Origin: Desulfobulbus elongatus DSM 2908
GTDB lineage: Bacteria; Desulfobacterota; Desulfobulbia; Desulfobulbales; Desulfobulbaceae
DNA: 64,000 nucleotides
Direction: 5' to 3'
Assembly: GCF_000621145.1 (NCBI RefSeq)
Contig: NZ_JHZB01000017.1
Span: 34,941-98,940 of the forward strand
Positions 47,479 to 56,371 of the stretch are shown here, in pieces; position 1 is the stretch's first letter, and each line of letters starts with the position of its first letter. The position numbers and the translations under genes were made by a program. The notes beneath the pieces are model-generated. The model was given only the letters and a program-made list of their open reading frames with translations, was not told the DNA's origin and searched no databases.

Positions 47479-47857
47479 GGGGAATGTAAGGGGGTGTTCT
47501 GCTTGTCGATGTCTGAATAAAACGGAGCCGGACCGCTCGGGCAACAGGGCCGCGTGTCCCGGCGGCGAACAGTGGCAATGTATCATAGATGAATGTTTGT
47601 TGACATTAAAACCTTTATTTTTTACAACTGGTTGTCATGGTTTTCTTTTTCGCCTTTTCCCCGTTGAAGCCGGGGGCGCTGTCTGCCGGATACGGACCAT
47701 TTCCCCCCTCTGGCGGAGGGGACGGCTGCCAGGATCGCGCATGATGGGCAGATGAAAAGGCGGGAAGAAAAACAGGCGGCCGCTGGATGTTCCTGTTTCC
47801 AGGGGCAATCCCGGCAAGAGGCCGATGTTGTTTCCTTGAACCGAAGGGAGATGTCAG
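47479..47857. other. Divergent intergenic region between tatD and the lipoprotein gene
   Basis: About 380 bases hold a candidate promoter for the plus-strand genes (annotated separately), an ACAACTGGTTGT palindrome near 47624, a CCCCTC-GGAGGGG hairpin near 47704-47720 and GGGAG before the lipoprotein ATG. The section around 47590-47640 is AT-rich, as promoters often are. No gene was recognised. Confidence 0.5.
47600..47628 (+). promoter_or_regulatory. Candidate promoter of the lipoprotein-coaBC transcript
   Basis: A perfect TTGACA (47600-47605) is followed after 17 bases by TACAAC (47623-47628), a weaker -10 match. The leader would be about 225 bases. Confidence 0.4.
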
Positions 47858-48334
47858 ATGCAGAAACGTAATGGTATGCAATGGATGCTTTTTATTGGCA
47901 TGGCGTTGGTGCTTGCGCTCACCGGCTGTGCTGCAAATAGGACCGTGGTGGGCTCCGATACCTCCGGGCTGCCCCAACTGAGCAATTTTGCTGATGATAT
48001 CAGAGATATAACGCTCCCGACCGAACTTGAGTGGGATCGGAAGAATTCGATGGTCATCAAGACCGAATCGTTCCGGGGCGGCATTTTCACCTACAAGGGG
48101 CGGGCGGAACTCATGTCGCTCAAAGACTACATGGTTGCCTCGATGCAGGACAACAAATGGCGGCTGGTGGGCGAGACCGCTTCCAAAGATATCATGCTGG
48201 CCTTTGTCAAGCCCAACAAGACCTGCATGATGGTGATCGCCGAAGGCGTCCTCGGCAGAACCGAACTCAGGCTGTACGTGGCCATCGACAAGACCGGTGG
48301 CGCCAACGCGACGCACGATTCCTTCATGCAATGA
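47858..48334 (+). CDS. Lipoprotein of unknown function
   Basis: The 158-residue precursor has a clear lipobox LALTGC after a hydrophobic signal, giving a mature lipoprotein of about 135 residues. The mature part starts with a linker and continues with LPTELEWDRKNSMVIKTES, FRGGIFTYKGRAEL and LKDYMVASMQDNKWRLVGE, a pattern also seen in other Desulfobacterota lipoproteins but with no assigned role. GGGAG stands nine bases before the ATG. It ends seven bases before coaBC, so the two are probably co-transcribed. Confidence 0.7.
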   Translation: MQKRNGMQWMLFIGMALVLALTGCAANRTVVGSDTSGLPQLSNFADDIRDITLPTELEWDRKNSMVIKTESFRGGIFTYKGRAELMSLKDYMVASMQDNKWRLVGETASKDIMLAFVKPNKTCMMVIAEGVLGRTELRLYVAIDKTGGANATHDSFMQ

Positions 48335-48341
48335 TGGCCGC

Positions 48342-49559
48342 ATGATAGGTTTGCACGGGAAACGGATCCTCCTCGGCGTCACCGGGTCCATTGCCGCCTA
48401 CAAGGCGGCGGAATGGGTGCGGGAGCTGGTCAAGGAGGAGGCCGTGGTCACGGTTGCCATGACCGAGGCGGCCGAACGGTTTGTGGCGCCGCTCACCTTT
48501 GCCGCCTTAAGCGGCCAGGCCGTGCATCGCGACATGTTCGACGCGGCGCCGGACCGGGTCATGGCGCACATCAATCTGTCGCGGGAGGCGGACGTCATCC
48601 TGGTGGCGCCGGCCACGGCCCAGACCCTTGCCCGACTCGCCCATGGCATGGCGGACAATCTGCTGGCGACGGTTGTCCTGGCCGCTCGCATTCCCGTGGT
48701 CATCTGTCCGGCGATGAATTCGTTCATGCTGAACCATCCCGCCACGCAGGACAACATCCGCCGCCTGGAATCCTTCGGCTACCATATCGTGCAGCCGGGC
48801 AGCGGCGAACTCGCCTGCGGTGAGATCGGCGACGGCCGGCTGGCCGATTGGGATGCGGCCAGGGAAACGCTGCTCTCGCTATTTCAGCCCGACGACCTCA
48901 GGGGGAAGACGATCCTGATCACCGCCGGCCCGACGAGGGAGGCGCTGGACCCGGCTCGTTTTCTCAGCAACCGCTCCAGCGGCAGGATGGGGTTCGCCCT
49001 GGCGCGCACGGCCCGGCGCAGGGGCGCCGAGGTGGTCCTGGTTGCCGGCCCGGTCCATCTGCCCGATCCGCCCGGGATGGAGGTCATTCGGGTGACTACG
49101 GCCGAGGAAATGCGGCAGACGGTTGCCGGGCGGGCGCGGGCAGCGGATATCGTGGTCAAATCCGCTGCGGTGGCCGATTTCAGGCCCTCGGCCTATGCGG
49201 CCCATAAAATCAAGAAGACGCAGCAGGACCTGCGGCTCGAACTGGTCAGGAACCCCGACATCCTGGCGGAATTGGGCGCAAATCGCTCTCCCGGCCAGAT
49301 TTTGGTCGGCTTTGCCGCCGAAAGCCGGGACCATGCCGGCGAGGGCCAGAGAAAGCTGCGGGGAAAAAACGTGGACCTGATGATCGTCAACGACATCCTG
49401 GGGGCGAGAACCGGATTCGACGTGGAAACCAACCAGGTGAGCTTGATCGATTGTCGGGGGACAACGACCCTGCCGCTGCTCTCCAAGGAGGAAACCGCCG
49501 ACAGGATCTGGGATGCGGTCGTGCGGCTGCGAGACGGACGGTCCGGCGATGGAGAATAG
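48342..49559 (+). CDS. coaBC: Bifunctional phosphopantothenoylcysteine synthetase/decarboxylase
   Basis: The 405-residue fusion makes 4'-phosphopantetheine from phosphopantothenate. The N-terminal CoaC flavoprotein (about 1-180) has LLGVTGSIAAYKAAE, ICPAMNSFMLNHPATQDN and the catalytic Cys in GELACGEIGDGR. The C-terminal CoaB part (about 190-400) has ILITAGPTREALDPARFLSN, the KSAAVADFRP active-site segment and AHKIKK. It follows a lipoprotein gene by seven bases and precedes yjgA by 18 bases. Confidence 0.95.
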   Translation: MIGLHGKRILLGVTGSIAAYKAAEWVRELVKEEAVVTVAMTEAAERFVAPLTFAALSGQAVHRDMFDAAPDRVMAHINLSREADVILVAPATAQTLARLAHGMADNLLATVVLAARIPVVICPAMNSFMLNHPATQDNIRRLESFGYHIVQPGSGELACGEIGDGRLADWDAARETLLSLFQPDDLRGKTILITAGPTREALDPARFLSNRSSGRMGFALARTARRRGAEVVLVAGPVHLPDPPGMEVIRVTTAEEMRQTVAGRARAADIVVKSAAVADFRPSAYAAHKIKKTQQDLRLELVRNPDILAELGANRSPGQILVGFAAESRDHAGEGQRKLRGKNVDLMIVNDILGARTGFDVETNQVSLIDCRGTTTLPLLSKEETADRIWDAVVRLRDGRSGDGE

Positions 49560-49577
49560 GCGGATACCGGTGCGCCC

Positions 49578-50129
49578 ATGCAGATAAGCCGGTCCGAGCA
49601 GAAGAGAAGGGTCAAGGAAATCGAGCAACTCGTCGCCGAACTGGTACGCCTGCCGCCGCAGACCCTGAGGCAGGCACAGGTTCCGGATGAATTCAGGCAG
49701 CTGCTCCTCGAGGCGGCCGCGTTGCGGGGGGGCGTCCGGCAACGCCAGATTAAATATCTGACCAAGATGGTGCAACAGTATCCGCTTGAAGGGTTGTACG
49801 ACCTGATCGGCCGGCATCGCGGCAACGCGCTGGCGGCGCGGAAACAGATGCACGCCCTGGAGTTCTACCGCGACGCCCTGATCAACGAGGCCCTGGAACA
49901 ACAGGAACGCTGCCGGCAAAGCGGCAACGATTGGGAGGAACAGTGGACGGGCGAGACCCTGTCCGCCCTCCAGGCCGAGATGCCGGAAATAGACCCGCTC
50001 GCCCTTGCACGGCTCGCCGCCCTCTTTGCCCGCACCCGAAACCCCCGCTACAGTCGAGAAATTTTTCGCTATCTCCGATCGATCCAGGAGATGCGGCAAC
50101 GGCAGGGCAACCGCTCCGGAAAGGAATAG
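49578..50129 (+). CDS. yjgA: Ribosome-associated protein YjgA/DarP
   Basis: The 183-residue protein has the exact length of E. coli YjgA (DUF615, also called DarP), which associates with late 50S assembly intermediates. SEQKRRVKEIEQLVAELV at the start, GGVRQRQIKYLTKMV in the middle and ALARLAALFARTRNPRYSREIFRYLR near the end in short blocks are family patterns. It is mostly helical and charged. It follows coaBC by 18 bases and ends near a hairpin. Confidence 0.85.
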   Translation: MQISRSEQKRRVKEIEQLVAELVRLPPQTLRQAQVPDEFRQLLLEAAALRGGVRQRQIKYLTKMVQQYPLEGLYDLIGRHRGNALAARKQMHALEFYRDALINEALEQQERCRQSGNDWEEQWTGETLSALQAEMPEIDPLALARLAALFARTRNPRYSREIFRYLRSIQEMRQRQGNRSGKE

Positions 50130-50142
50130 GCCGGAGTGCCGT

Positions 50143-50186
50143 GCGGCGGCCGGTGTATTTGCCGCCGACCTCCGGGCCGCTTTTTT
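50143..50186 (+). terminator. Probable rho-independent terminator after yjgA
   Basis: GCGGC-GG-CCGG pairs with CCGG-GCCGC leaving a two-base bulge, with an 18-base loop and then TTTTTT. It lies 14 bases after the yjgA stop, ahead of the converging flavoprotein gene. Confidence 0.5.
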
Positions 50187-50236
50187 CTGACATCGGCGAT
50201 TCCCGCTTTCTTCCCTCCGGGGCCGATCACTGTCGG

Positions 50237-51148
50237 TCAGTCTTCCTTCCGTATCTTGCGGGCGTAGGTGGCGGCCTCCATGCCGGCGATGCATCCTTCG
50301 CCCACCGCCTTGGCCATCTGATACGGAGGACCGACAATATCGCCCGCCGCATAGATGCCGGGGACATTGGTGGCCATGTGCCGGTTGACCGCAATGTATT
50401 TGAACGATTCCGTATCGAGCTGAACGCCGATCTGGGTGGCCAGTTCCAGAGCACCCTTGGAACCCAACTCGATGAAGACCCCTTCGGTCTCCAGCGTTTG
50501 GCCGCTTGCCAACAGGAGGGAATGAACCATCCGCTCGCCGATGATCTGCTTGATCGAGCTGTGGATGCGTTCCACCTTGCTTTTTTCCAGCCGGTTGAGC
50601 AATTCCTTGGAGACATTGAGTTCTTCCGCAACCAGATAGACCTTGGCGGCGTAGTCGAGGAGCGTCAGGGCGCCGTCCACGGCGGCGCTACGGTCGCCGG
50701 TGACGGTGACGACCGCTCCCCGGTAGAAATTGGCGTCGCAATCCACGCAATAGGAAACGCCCCGGCCGGACAATTCCTTCTCGCCGGGAACATTGAGCTT
50801 CTTCTTCGCGACACCCATGCAGAAAATGAGGGAGCGGGCGGCAATGGCGCCGCCGCCTTCCAGTTCGAGATGGAAGAGATCCTCTGCCTGGGCGATGCTC
50901 AGTACGTCTTCGGCGGAGATCTCGGTACCGAACCGTTGGGCCTGCTCCACGCCGAGCCGCAGGAGGTCGCCTCCGGAAGAGACGCCGGGAACAAAGGCGT
51001 AATTTTCGATATGGGCACCGTGCAGGGCCGAGTTTTCAACGCGTCCCAGCATCAGGACCCGGGTCTTCTTTCTGGAGGCGTGAATGGCGGCCTGAACACC
51101 GGCAGGCCCCGTGCCAATGATGACAACATCGTATGTCTGAACGGACAT
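50237..51148 (-). CDS. Thioredoxin reductase-like FAD-dependent oxidoreductase
   Basis: The 303-residue flavoprotein has the FAD motif VVIIGTGPAGVQAAI at its start, a redox-active CVDC in GVSYCVDCDANFYRG near residue 135, a GDRSAAVDGAL segment in the NADPH domain and the closing IYAAGDIVGPPYQMAKA. The CxxC is in the place of thioredoxin reductase's CATC. The NADPH GxGxxA motif is altered to VTGDRSAAV, so the electron donor may differ. The start has GAGGAA seven bases upstream. It diverges from tolQ. Confidence 0.85.
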   Translation of the reverse strand: MSVQTYDVVIIGTGPAGVQAAIHASRKKTRVLMLGRVENSALHGAHIENYAFVPGVSSGGDLLRLGVEQAQRFGTEISAEDVLSIAQAEDLFHLELEGGGAIAARSLIFCMGVAKKKLNVPGEKELSGRGVSYCVDCDANFYRGAVVTVTGDRSAAVDGALTLLDYAAKVYLVAEELNVSKELLNRLEKSKVERIHSSIKQIIGERMVHSLLLASGQTLETEGVFIELGSKGALELATQIGVQLDTESFKYIAVNRHMATNVPGIYAAGDIVGPPYQMAKAVGEGCIAGMEAATYARKIRKED

Positions 51149-51522
51149 GTGCAGTTCCTCAAGATTGAAAAGTGGGAAAAGGACTCGGGCGAGCCGTCGT
51201 GACTGTCGGCGATCAAAGAATACTTGGAGATGTGTACCCCATCTCCAGATCGAGGTCGACAGATTTATTGATTTCGTATATGATTTAAGGTTATTGTAAT
51301 CAGCTTTTCCGGTCGGTGCGGCCCCTGCATCGAAGGCAGACCAACAGTGGTGCAACGTTCTCCTTTGGCCCGCTTGCAGAATGTGCCGCTTACGGCGGGG
51401 TATAGGCTGCAGAGCGGGTCGCGTTTTTTGCATCGCGGCACGGCTGGTGCTGCGGCCCCAGGCGGAGGTCGCTTTCCGCTCACGGGTGCCGCGCGAGATG
51501 AACATCAACAACAAGGAACGTC
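51149..51522. other. Divergent intergenic region between the flavoprotein gene and tolQ
   Basis: About 370 bases with an AT-rich centre (51250-51300) holding the candidate tolQ promoter, then a GC-rich leader. No gene was recognised; the short plus-strand frame at 51347-51550 overlaps the tolQ start and has no known features. Confidence 0.5.
51256..51284 (+). promoter_or_regulatory. Candidate sigma-70 promoter of the tol operon
   Basis: TCGACA (51256-51261) and TATGAT (51279-51284), each one mismatch from the consensus, are 17 bases apart. The predicted leader before tolQ is about 230 bases. Confidence 0.55.
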
Positions 51523-52215
51523 GTGGAGTTTTCTATTTTTGAAATTATGAAACACGCCGGAATGATGGGCAAGCTGATCATGTTCATCCTGCTCATTTTT
51601 TCGGTGATTTCATGGTCCATCGTCATTATGAAATTTCTCGTTCTCAGAAAGGCCCGCAATGCTTCCCTGGATTTTCTCGATGCATTCTGGGAGAGCAAAA
51701 CACTGAACGAAGCCTACGAGGCGGCGCGCGAATTCCCCCTCAGCCCCGAGGCCACCGTTTTTGTCGCCGGCTACAACGAGTTGAAAAAAATCAGTGCCGC
51801 GCGCAGCAGCGGGCAGGTGCCGGCCACCCTGGAGATGCAACTGGCCACCATGGACAATCTCAAACGGGCCGTCCGCAAGGCGCAGTTCCTTGAATCCGAC
51901 CGCCTGTCCAGTTCGATTTCGATTCTCGCCACCACCGGCAGCGCCACACCGTTTATCGGTCTGTTCGGCACTGTCTGGGGGATCATGGCCTCCTTTCAAG
52001 GGATCGGCGAGCGGGGATCGGCTTCGCTGGCCGTTGTCGCCCCCGGTATCTCGGAAGCGCTCGTCGCCACGGCCGCCGGTCTCGCCGTTGCCATCCCCGC
52101 CGTCATCTTCTACAATTATTTTGCCAACAGGGTCGCCGAGTTCGACTCCAACGTGGAGAGCTTCAGCACTGATTTCATCAACCTGATCGAGCGAGATATC
52201 CTCACCAGGACGTGA
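51523..52215 (+). CDS. tolQ: Tol-Pal system inner-membrane protein TolQ
   Basis: The 230-residue protein has three membrane helices (about 15-38, 133-155, 170-195). The MotA/ExbB signature is clear: TTGSATPFIGLFGTVWGIM and PGISEALVATAAGLAVAIPAV. TolQ and TolR form a proton-driven motor that energises TolA during cell division and keeps the outer membrane tethered. ExbB is the alternative, but the order with tolR, tolA and tolB settles it. The start is GTG with AAGGAA six bases upstream. Confidence 0.92.
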   Translation: MEFSIFEIMKHAGMMGKLIMFILLIFSVISWSIVIMKFLVLRKARNASLDFLDAFWESKTLNEAYEAAREFPLSPEATVFVAGYNELKKISAARSSGQVPATLEMQLATMDNLKRAVRKAQFLESDRLSSSISILATTGSATPFIGLFGTVWGIMASFQGIGERGSASLAVVAPGISEALVATAAGLAVAIPAVIFYNYFANRVAEFDSNVESFSTDFINLIERDILTRT

Positions 52216-52219
52216 TCGT

Positions 52220-52642
52220 ATGGGACCGTTAGGAAACAACAGGGGAAAGCGTGGGCTGGTCGCCGACATCAACGTGACGCCGTTGGTCGACGTCATGCTG
52301 GTGTTGCTGATCATTTTCATGGTCACGGCGCCCATGATGACCCAGGGGCTGGAGGTCGATCTGCCCGAGGCGACAACCAAGGCGCTCCGGCAGCAGGAGG
52401 AACCCCTGGTGGTGACCATCAAGAAGGAAGGCGATGTCTACCTCAAAAAGGAAAGAATGACCCCCGCCTCGTTACAGCAGCAGCTGCGGGCCATGCCACC
52501 CGAAACGAAAAAAGAGGGCATTTATCTTCGTGCCGACAAGAACGTCCCGTATGGCGTGGTCACCTCGACCATGGCCGACATCCACGCCGCCGGTTTCGAT
52601 AAACTGGGAATGATTACCGTCCCGGCCGAAAAAGACAAGTAA
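52220..52642 (+). CDS. tolR: Tol-Pal system protein TolR
   Basis: The 140-residue protein has one N-terminal membrane helix bearing the proton-translocating Asp in VTPLVDVMLVLLIIFMVTAP, followed by a periplasmic domain with LRADKNVPYGVVTSTM. This is the ExbD/TolR pattern. It starts four bases after tolQ and is followed 20 bases later by tolA, as expected for the operon. Confidence 0.93.
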   Translation: MGPLGNNRGKRGLVADINVTPLVDVMLVLLIIFMVTAPMMTQGLEVDLPEATTKALRQQEEPLVVTIKKEGDVYLKKERMTPASLQQQLRAMPPETKKEGIYLRADKNVPYGVVTSTMADIHAAGFDKLGMITVPAEKDK

Positions 52643-52662
52643 GAGCGACTGGCTGGACATCC

Positions 52663-53826
52663 GTGCAGTATAGAGAGACGGAATTTTACCTTCTGCAGCA
52701 GGAGGCTGACCGACGCTGGTGGCTGGCGTGTTCGTTGGCCGTTTGTGTGCATGTCGCCGTTGTGCTGACGGTCGCGTTCATGCCCCCGCTGTTTGAGAGC
52801 CGGGCGATCGTTGAGGAGGTCGTTTCCGTCAGCCTGGTTGCCATGCCCGATACCGGAGGAACTCCGGCGGCATCGGCTCCTGCGGCTGCCTCCAATCCCG
52901 CCAAGCCGGCCGCCGAAAAGATGGAGCCTCCGCCTCCTCCCCCGCCACCACCGCCGGAACCGGCGGCACCACCGGAACCGGTGGCCCCTCCCGAACCGCT
53001 TGCGCCCACGCCCAAGGAAAAGGTCGCGGTTCAACCCGAACCCGTGGCTCCCGAACCCGTGGAGTTGAAAGACCCGATCTCGTTGGCACCCGAAAAACGC
53101 AAGATCAAGAAGGTGCAGGATACCAGGCTGGAGGAGGAGAAGGTCAGGGAGCGCGAACTGGAGCAGCGCAAGCAGGAGGAGCGCGAACTGCAGAAAAAGA
53201 TCGAAGAACGCAAGCGGGAGGCCGAGCAGCGCAAGCAGGAGGAACGCGAACTCCAGAAAAAGATCGAGGAGCGCAAGCGGGAGGCCGAACGCAAGGAAGC
53301 CCTGCGGCGCGAGGAAGAGCGGAAGAAAGCCCTTGCCCAGGCCCGACTCGAACAGATCAGGGCCGAAAACGAGGCGCGTGCCGCCGCTGCCGAAGCCCGC
53401 GAGTTGGCGGCCCAGGCAAACGCCGCTGCCGCCGCCGCCGCTGCGGTGCGTGCCGATGCGGGCCGCAGGACGCAGGCCATGCAGAGTGCCGTCACCGGTG
53501 GCTCCTCGGGGCGGCAGCAGGCCCAGTCGATCGTCGAGCAAACCTATTGGGGAGCGGTGGCTCAGCGGGTCAGGGAACGTTGGGTGCTGCCGGAGATGCG
53601 CAAATGGGATGCGAGCCTGCTTGCCCTGGTGTCGATCACCATCAACAAGAACGGCGAGGTCACCCAGATCCAGTTCGACCAGCGCTCAAAGGATCCGCTT
53701 TTTGATCAACTCGTGGAAAAGACGATCAGGAGCGCTGCGCCAATGCCGCGTTTTCCGGCGCTGATGCAGCAAGAAACGACTGAAGTCGGGTTTAAATTCA
53801 GACCCGGTGAACTTGGCAATATGTGA
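52663..53826 (+). CDS. tolA: TolA-like protein with TonB C-terminal domain
   Basis: The 387-residue protein has an N-terminal membrane helix (about 20-45), a Pro-rich region of about 90-140 with many Pro-Glu and Pro-Pro pairs, a long charged helix (about 145-285) and a C-terminal TonB/TolA-type domain (about 290-387; VSITINKNGEVTQIQFDQRS). The charged region contains two identical tandem 21-residue units encoded at 53161-53223 and 53224-53286. The protein spans the periplasm to contact TolB and Pal. The start is GTG. A TonB identity is less likely given tolQRB around it. Confidence 0.9.
   Translation: MQYRETEFYLLQQEADRRWWLACSLAVCVHVAVVLTVAFMPPLFESRAIVEEVVSVSLVAMPDTGGTPAASAPAAASNPAKPAAEKMEPPPPPPPPPPEPAAPPEPVAPPEPLAPTPKEKVAVQPEPVAPEPVELKDPISLAPEKRKIKKVQDTRLEEEKVRERELEQRKQEERELQKKIEERKREAEQRKQEERELQKKIEERKREAERKEALRREEERKKALAQARLEQIRAENEARAAAAEARELAAQANAAAAAAAAVRADAGRRTQAMQSAVTGGSSGRQQAQSIVEQTYWGAVAQRVRERWVLPEMRKWDASLLALVSITINKNGEVTQIQFDQRSKDPLFDQLVEKTIRSAAPMPRFPALMQQETTEVGFKFRPGELGNM
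53161..53286 (+). repeat. Tandem 63-base coding repeat in tolA
   Basis: Two adjacent 63-base units (53161-53223 and 53224-53286) encode the same 21 residues rich in Glu, Lys, Arg and Gln. They differ at a few synonymous positions, so the duplication is not brand new. A third, partial unit follows. Confidence 0.8.
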
Positions 53827-53896
53827 GAGATCGTGTATATCTGGAAATACTTTGCCCGATTTTTTCCCTTCCCCTTTTTTCTTTCGGTGAACGGTT

Positions 53897-55174
53897 ATGA
53901 CGTTTAAACGACATGTTGCGATGATTCTGACGCTTGTCGTCTGTTCCTTTTTTTGTCTGCTGGCCGGGGAAGGCAAGGCCGAGCGGGCCTACTTCGACAT
54001 CACCGCCTCGGAGTTGCGGAAAATCATGGTGGCGGTTCCCGCCTTCTCAGGCGACGGCCAGGGACCGGCGGTGACGCAGCTTTTGAGTAAGGGATTGGCC
54101 CTGCACAGTTTTGTCAGCGTCATCGATTCGAGCCGCTACGGCGGCGGCAGGGATGCGGACTGGAAAAGCCTGGGAGCTGATTTCGTCGTCATGGGCAAGG
54201 TGGGGCCTGATCCCGCCGGTATGATGATCGAGGGGCAGATCCTCGATGTGGCCAGCAACAAGCTGCTGGCTGGCCGCCGCTACAAGGGGAGCGCCGATCA
54301 ACTCGAAGAGATGACCCTGAGGCTGTGCGATGCCCTGATCGAGGATTTCACGGGCGAAATGGGCGTCGCCCGAACCCGCATGGCCTATATCTCCGATGCC
54401 ACCGGCCGGAAGGAGGTGTATGTCAGCGACATCCTGGGACGCCATCCCCGGCAGGTGACCAGCCACCGTGCCCTGTGCGTTTCCCCCCGATTCACCCCGG
54501 ACGGCAATTTCCTCACCTATTCGACCTATCACCGCGGCAACCAGGATCTCTACATCACCGACCTGCGGCAGAGCAGCACCACCACGTCCCTTTCCCGGCG
54601 CAAGGGGCTGAACCTGGCGCCCGCGTTCACACCCGATGGTCGCAGCATGGTGGTGACTTTGAGTCAGAACGGCAACCCCGATTTGTACCTCATGAACCGC
54701 CAGGGCGAGATTCTCAAGCAACTGACGTCCGGCGCCGGCATCAACGTTTCCCCCTCCTTCTCGCCCGACGGGCAATCGATGGCCTTTGTCTCCGACCGCA
54801 GCGGCAGACCCAATGTGTACGTGATGAGTCCCGTGGGCGGACAGGCGAAACGGCTGACTTTCAAATATTCCGAAAACAGCGAACCGGTATGGTCGCCCAA
54901 AGGGGATGAAATCGCCTTTACCGGTGGGCAGGGCGGCGTTTATCAACTGTTCGTCATGGACCGTAACGGCGGCAATGTTCGTCAATTGAGCAGTGGCGGC
55001 GGGAGCTATGAATCGCCCACCTGGTCGCCGGACGGTCGGTTGATCGCTGTCAGCCGCAAGAGCGGCAGCCGGTCGGAGATCTGTGTGGTCAGCAAGAACG
55101 GCAAGGATATCCGGGTGCTCTTCACCATGAAGGGCAACCAATCCTATCCTCAATGGTCCGGCCGACTGCCGTGA
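53897..55174 (+). CDS. tolB: Tol-Pal system beta-propeller protein TolB
   Basis: The 425-residue protein has a signal peptide, an N-terminal domain (about 35-150) and a six-bladed propeller with repeated FTPDG and FSPDGQ motifs (PRFTPDGNFLTYSTYH, FSPDGQSMAFVSDRSG, WSPKGDEIAFTGG, WSPDGRLIAVSR). TolB sits in the periplasm and cycles between Pal and TolA. It follows tolA by 70 bases. The gene that normally comes next, pal, is missing; cpoB follows instead. Confidence 0.95.
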   Translation: MTFKRHVAMILTLVVCSFFCLLAGEGKAERAYFDITASELRKIMVAVPAFSGDGQGPAVTQLLSKGLALHSFVSVIDSSRYGGGRDADWKSLGADFVVMGKVGPDPAGMMIEGQILDVASNKLLAGRRYKGSADQLEEMTLRLCDALIEDFTGEMGVARTRMAYISDATGRKEVYVSDILGRHPRQVTSHRALCVSPRFTPDGNFLTYSTYHRGNQDLYITDLRQSSTTTSLSRRKGLNLAPAFTPDGRSMVVTLSQNGNPDLYLMNRQGEILKQLTSGAGINVSPSFSPDGQSMAFVSDRSGRPNVYVMSPVGGQAKRLTFKYSENSEPVWSPKGDEIAFTGGQGGVYQLFVMDRNGGNVRQLSSGGGSYESPTWSPDGRLIAVSRKSGSRSEICVVSKNGKDIRVLFTMKGNQSYPQWSGRLP

Positions 55175-55271
55175 CCGGCGACTGGCCCGAACCCAACAGT
55201 ATGACACACTACTGTCTTCATAGGTAAGCAGAATGGTGGTTGTTTCCTCGAAGAAAGGGAGCTTGACTGCA

Positions 55272-56369
55272 ATGAAAAGCCTGAAACATATCGCAATGGC
55301 CGGTTGTTCGCTGCTTCTGTTGACGCAGTGCGCGACCCAGGATGAGGTGCAGAGCCTGCAACGGCAGCTTCGCTCGATGAATCAAAGACTTGAAGATGTG
55401 AGGACCAACGCGGTCGACCAGATGCAGCGCCGGCAGGCCAGTTCGGTGAGCAAACTCGATCAGGTCGAGGACGAAACGTCACGCATCAGATCGAGTATTG
55501 AAGAAAATACGAGTCAGAACATGCAGTTCCGCGATCAGATCAATCAGGAACTCGCCAGATTGCAGTCTTCGCTCGACAACACGAAATCCGGTCAGGATGC
55601 CAGGATCGCCGAGCTGACCCAGAAGGTGGCGGTACTTGAGGAAAAACTGGCCTTGGTCAGTGAAAATTTCAGCAAGGCCCAGCAGGAGAGGATCACGGAA
55701 GCCGAGAAACGGGCGCAGGCCGCTGCACAGAGGGCCGAAGCGGCTAGGCAGAAGGCGGCGCAGGCGAGCACCGCCGCTTCGCAGTCTCCGGCGTCTTCTT
55801 CGTCCCCGGCCGCTCCGGCGACCGGTGTCGTCAAGGTGAGTCCGGACAGCAAGAAGACCAAGGTCGCTTCTGCGGCAACGACCTCGGCCACTCCGGAACC
55901 GCCTCCTGCGAAGCAGGCCGCCGCCGCTTCGTCCAAAACAACGACCGCTCCCGCGCCGGAGAAACCCGCCCCGGAAAAAGCTGCCGCCCCGGCCGCCGCT
56001 TCGTCCTCGGACCCCTTCTCCAGCGGCATGGGCCAGTTCAAGGACAAGAAATACAAAGAGGCTTATAAATCGTTCGAGCAATCCCTTGCCGCCAACCCCA
56101 ATGGCAGCCAGGCCGCCAAGTCGCTTTATTACATGGGGGAAAGTCTCTATAATCAGGGCGAGTACGATCTTGCCATTCTCGATTATCAGAAGGTGATTTC
56201 CAACCACGGCAAAGATGCCCTGGCTCCGAGTGCCCTGCTCAAGCAGGGGATGTCCTTCGAGAAACTGACCGACCACGAGACGGCCAAGATCATCTACAAA
56301 AAACTGATCAGCGACTATGGCAGCAGTTCCGAAGCCGCCCAGGCCAAGGAGCGGCTCGGCAAGCTGTAA
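55272..56369 (+). CDS. cpoB: CpoB/YbgF-like lipoprotein, coiled coil plus TPR
   Basis: The 365-residue precursor has a lipobox LLTQC, so it is lipid-anchored, unlike E. coli CpoB. A coiled coil occupies about 20-150 (QSLQRQLRSMNQRLEDV and SKAQQERITEAEKRAQ), an Ala/Pro/Lys/Ser-rich linker about 155-250, and three TPR units the rest (YKEAYKSFEQSLAANPNG, YNQGEYDLAILDYQKVI). CpoB coordinates outer-membrane constriction with cell-wall synthesis and binds TolA. The long Ala/Pro linker is unusual. The operon position (after tolB) supports the call; the gene is followed two bases later by tlyA. Confidence 0.88.
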   Translation: MKSLKHIAMAGCSLLLLTQCATQDEVQSLQRQLRSMNQRLEDVRTNAVDQMQRRQASSVSKLDQVEDETSRIRSSIEENTSQNMQFRDQINQELARLQSSLDNTKSGQDARIAELTQKVAVLEEKLALVSENFSKAQQERITEAEKRAQAAAQRAEAARQKAAQASTAASQSPASSSSPAAPATGVVKVSPDSKKTKVASAATTSATPEPPPAKQAAAASSKTTTAPAPEKPAPEKAAAPAAASSSDPFSSGMGQFKDKKYKEAYKSFEQSLAANPNGSQAAKSLYYMGESLYNQGEYDLAILDYQKVISNHGKDALAPSALLKQGMSFEKLTDHETAKIIYKKLISDYGSSSEAAQAKERLGKL

Positions 56370-56371
56370 GA

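Noticed and set aside
47704..47720. CCCCTC-GGAGGGG hairpin upstream of the lipoprotein gene as a terminator
   Set aside because: No T-run follows on either strand and no gene ends nearby.
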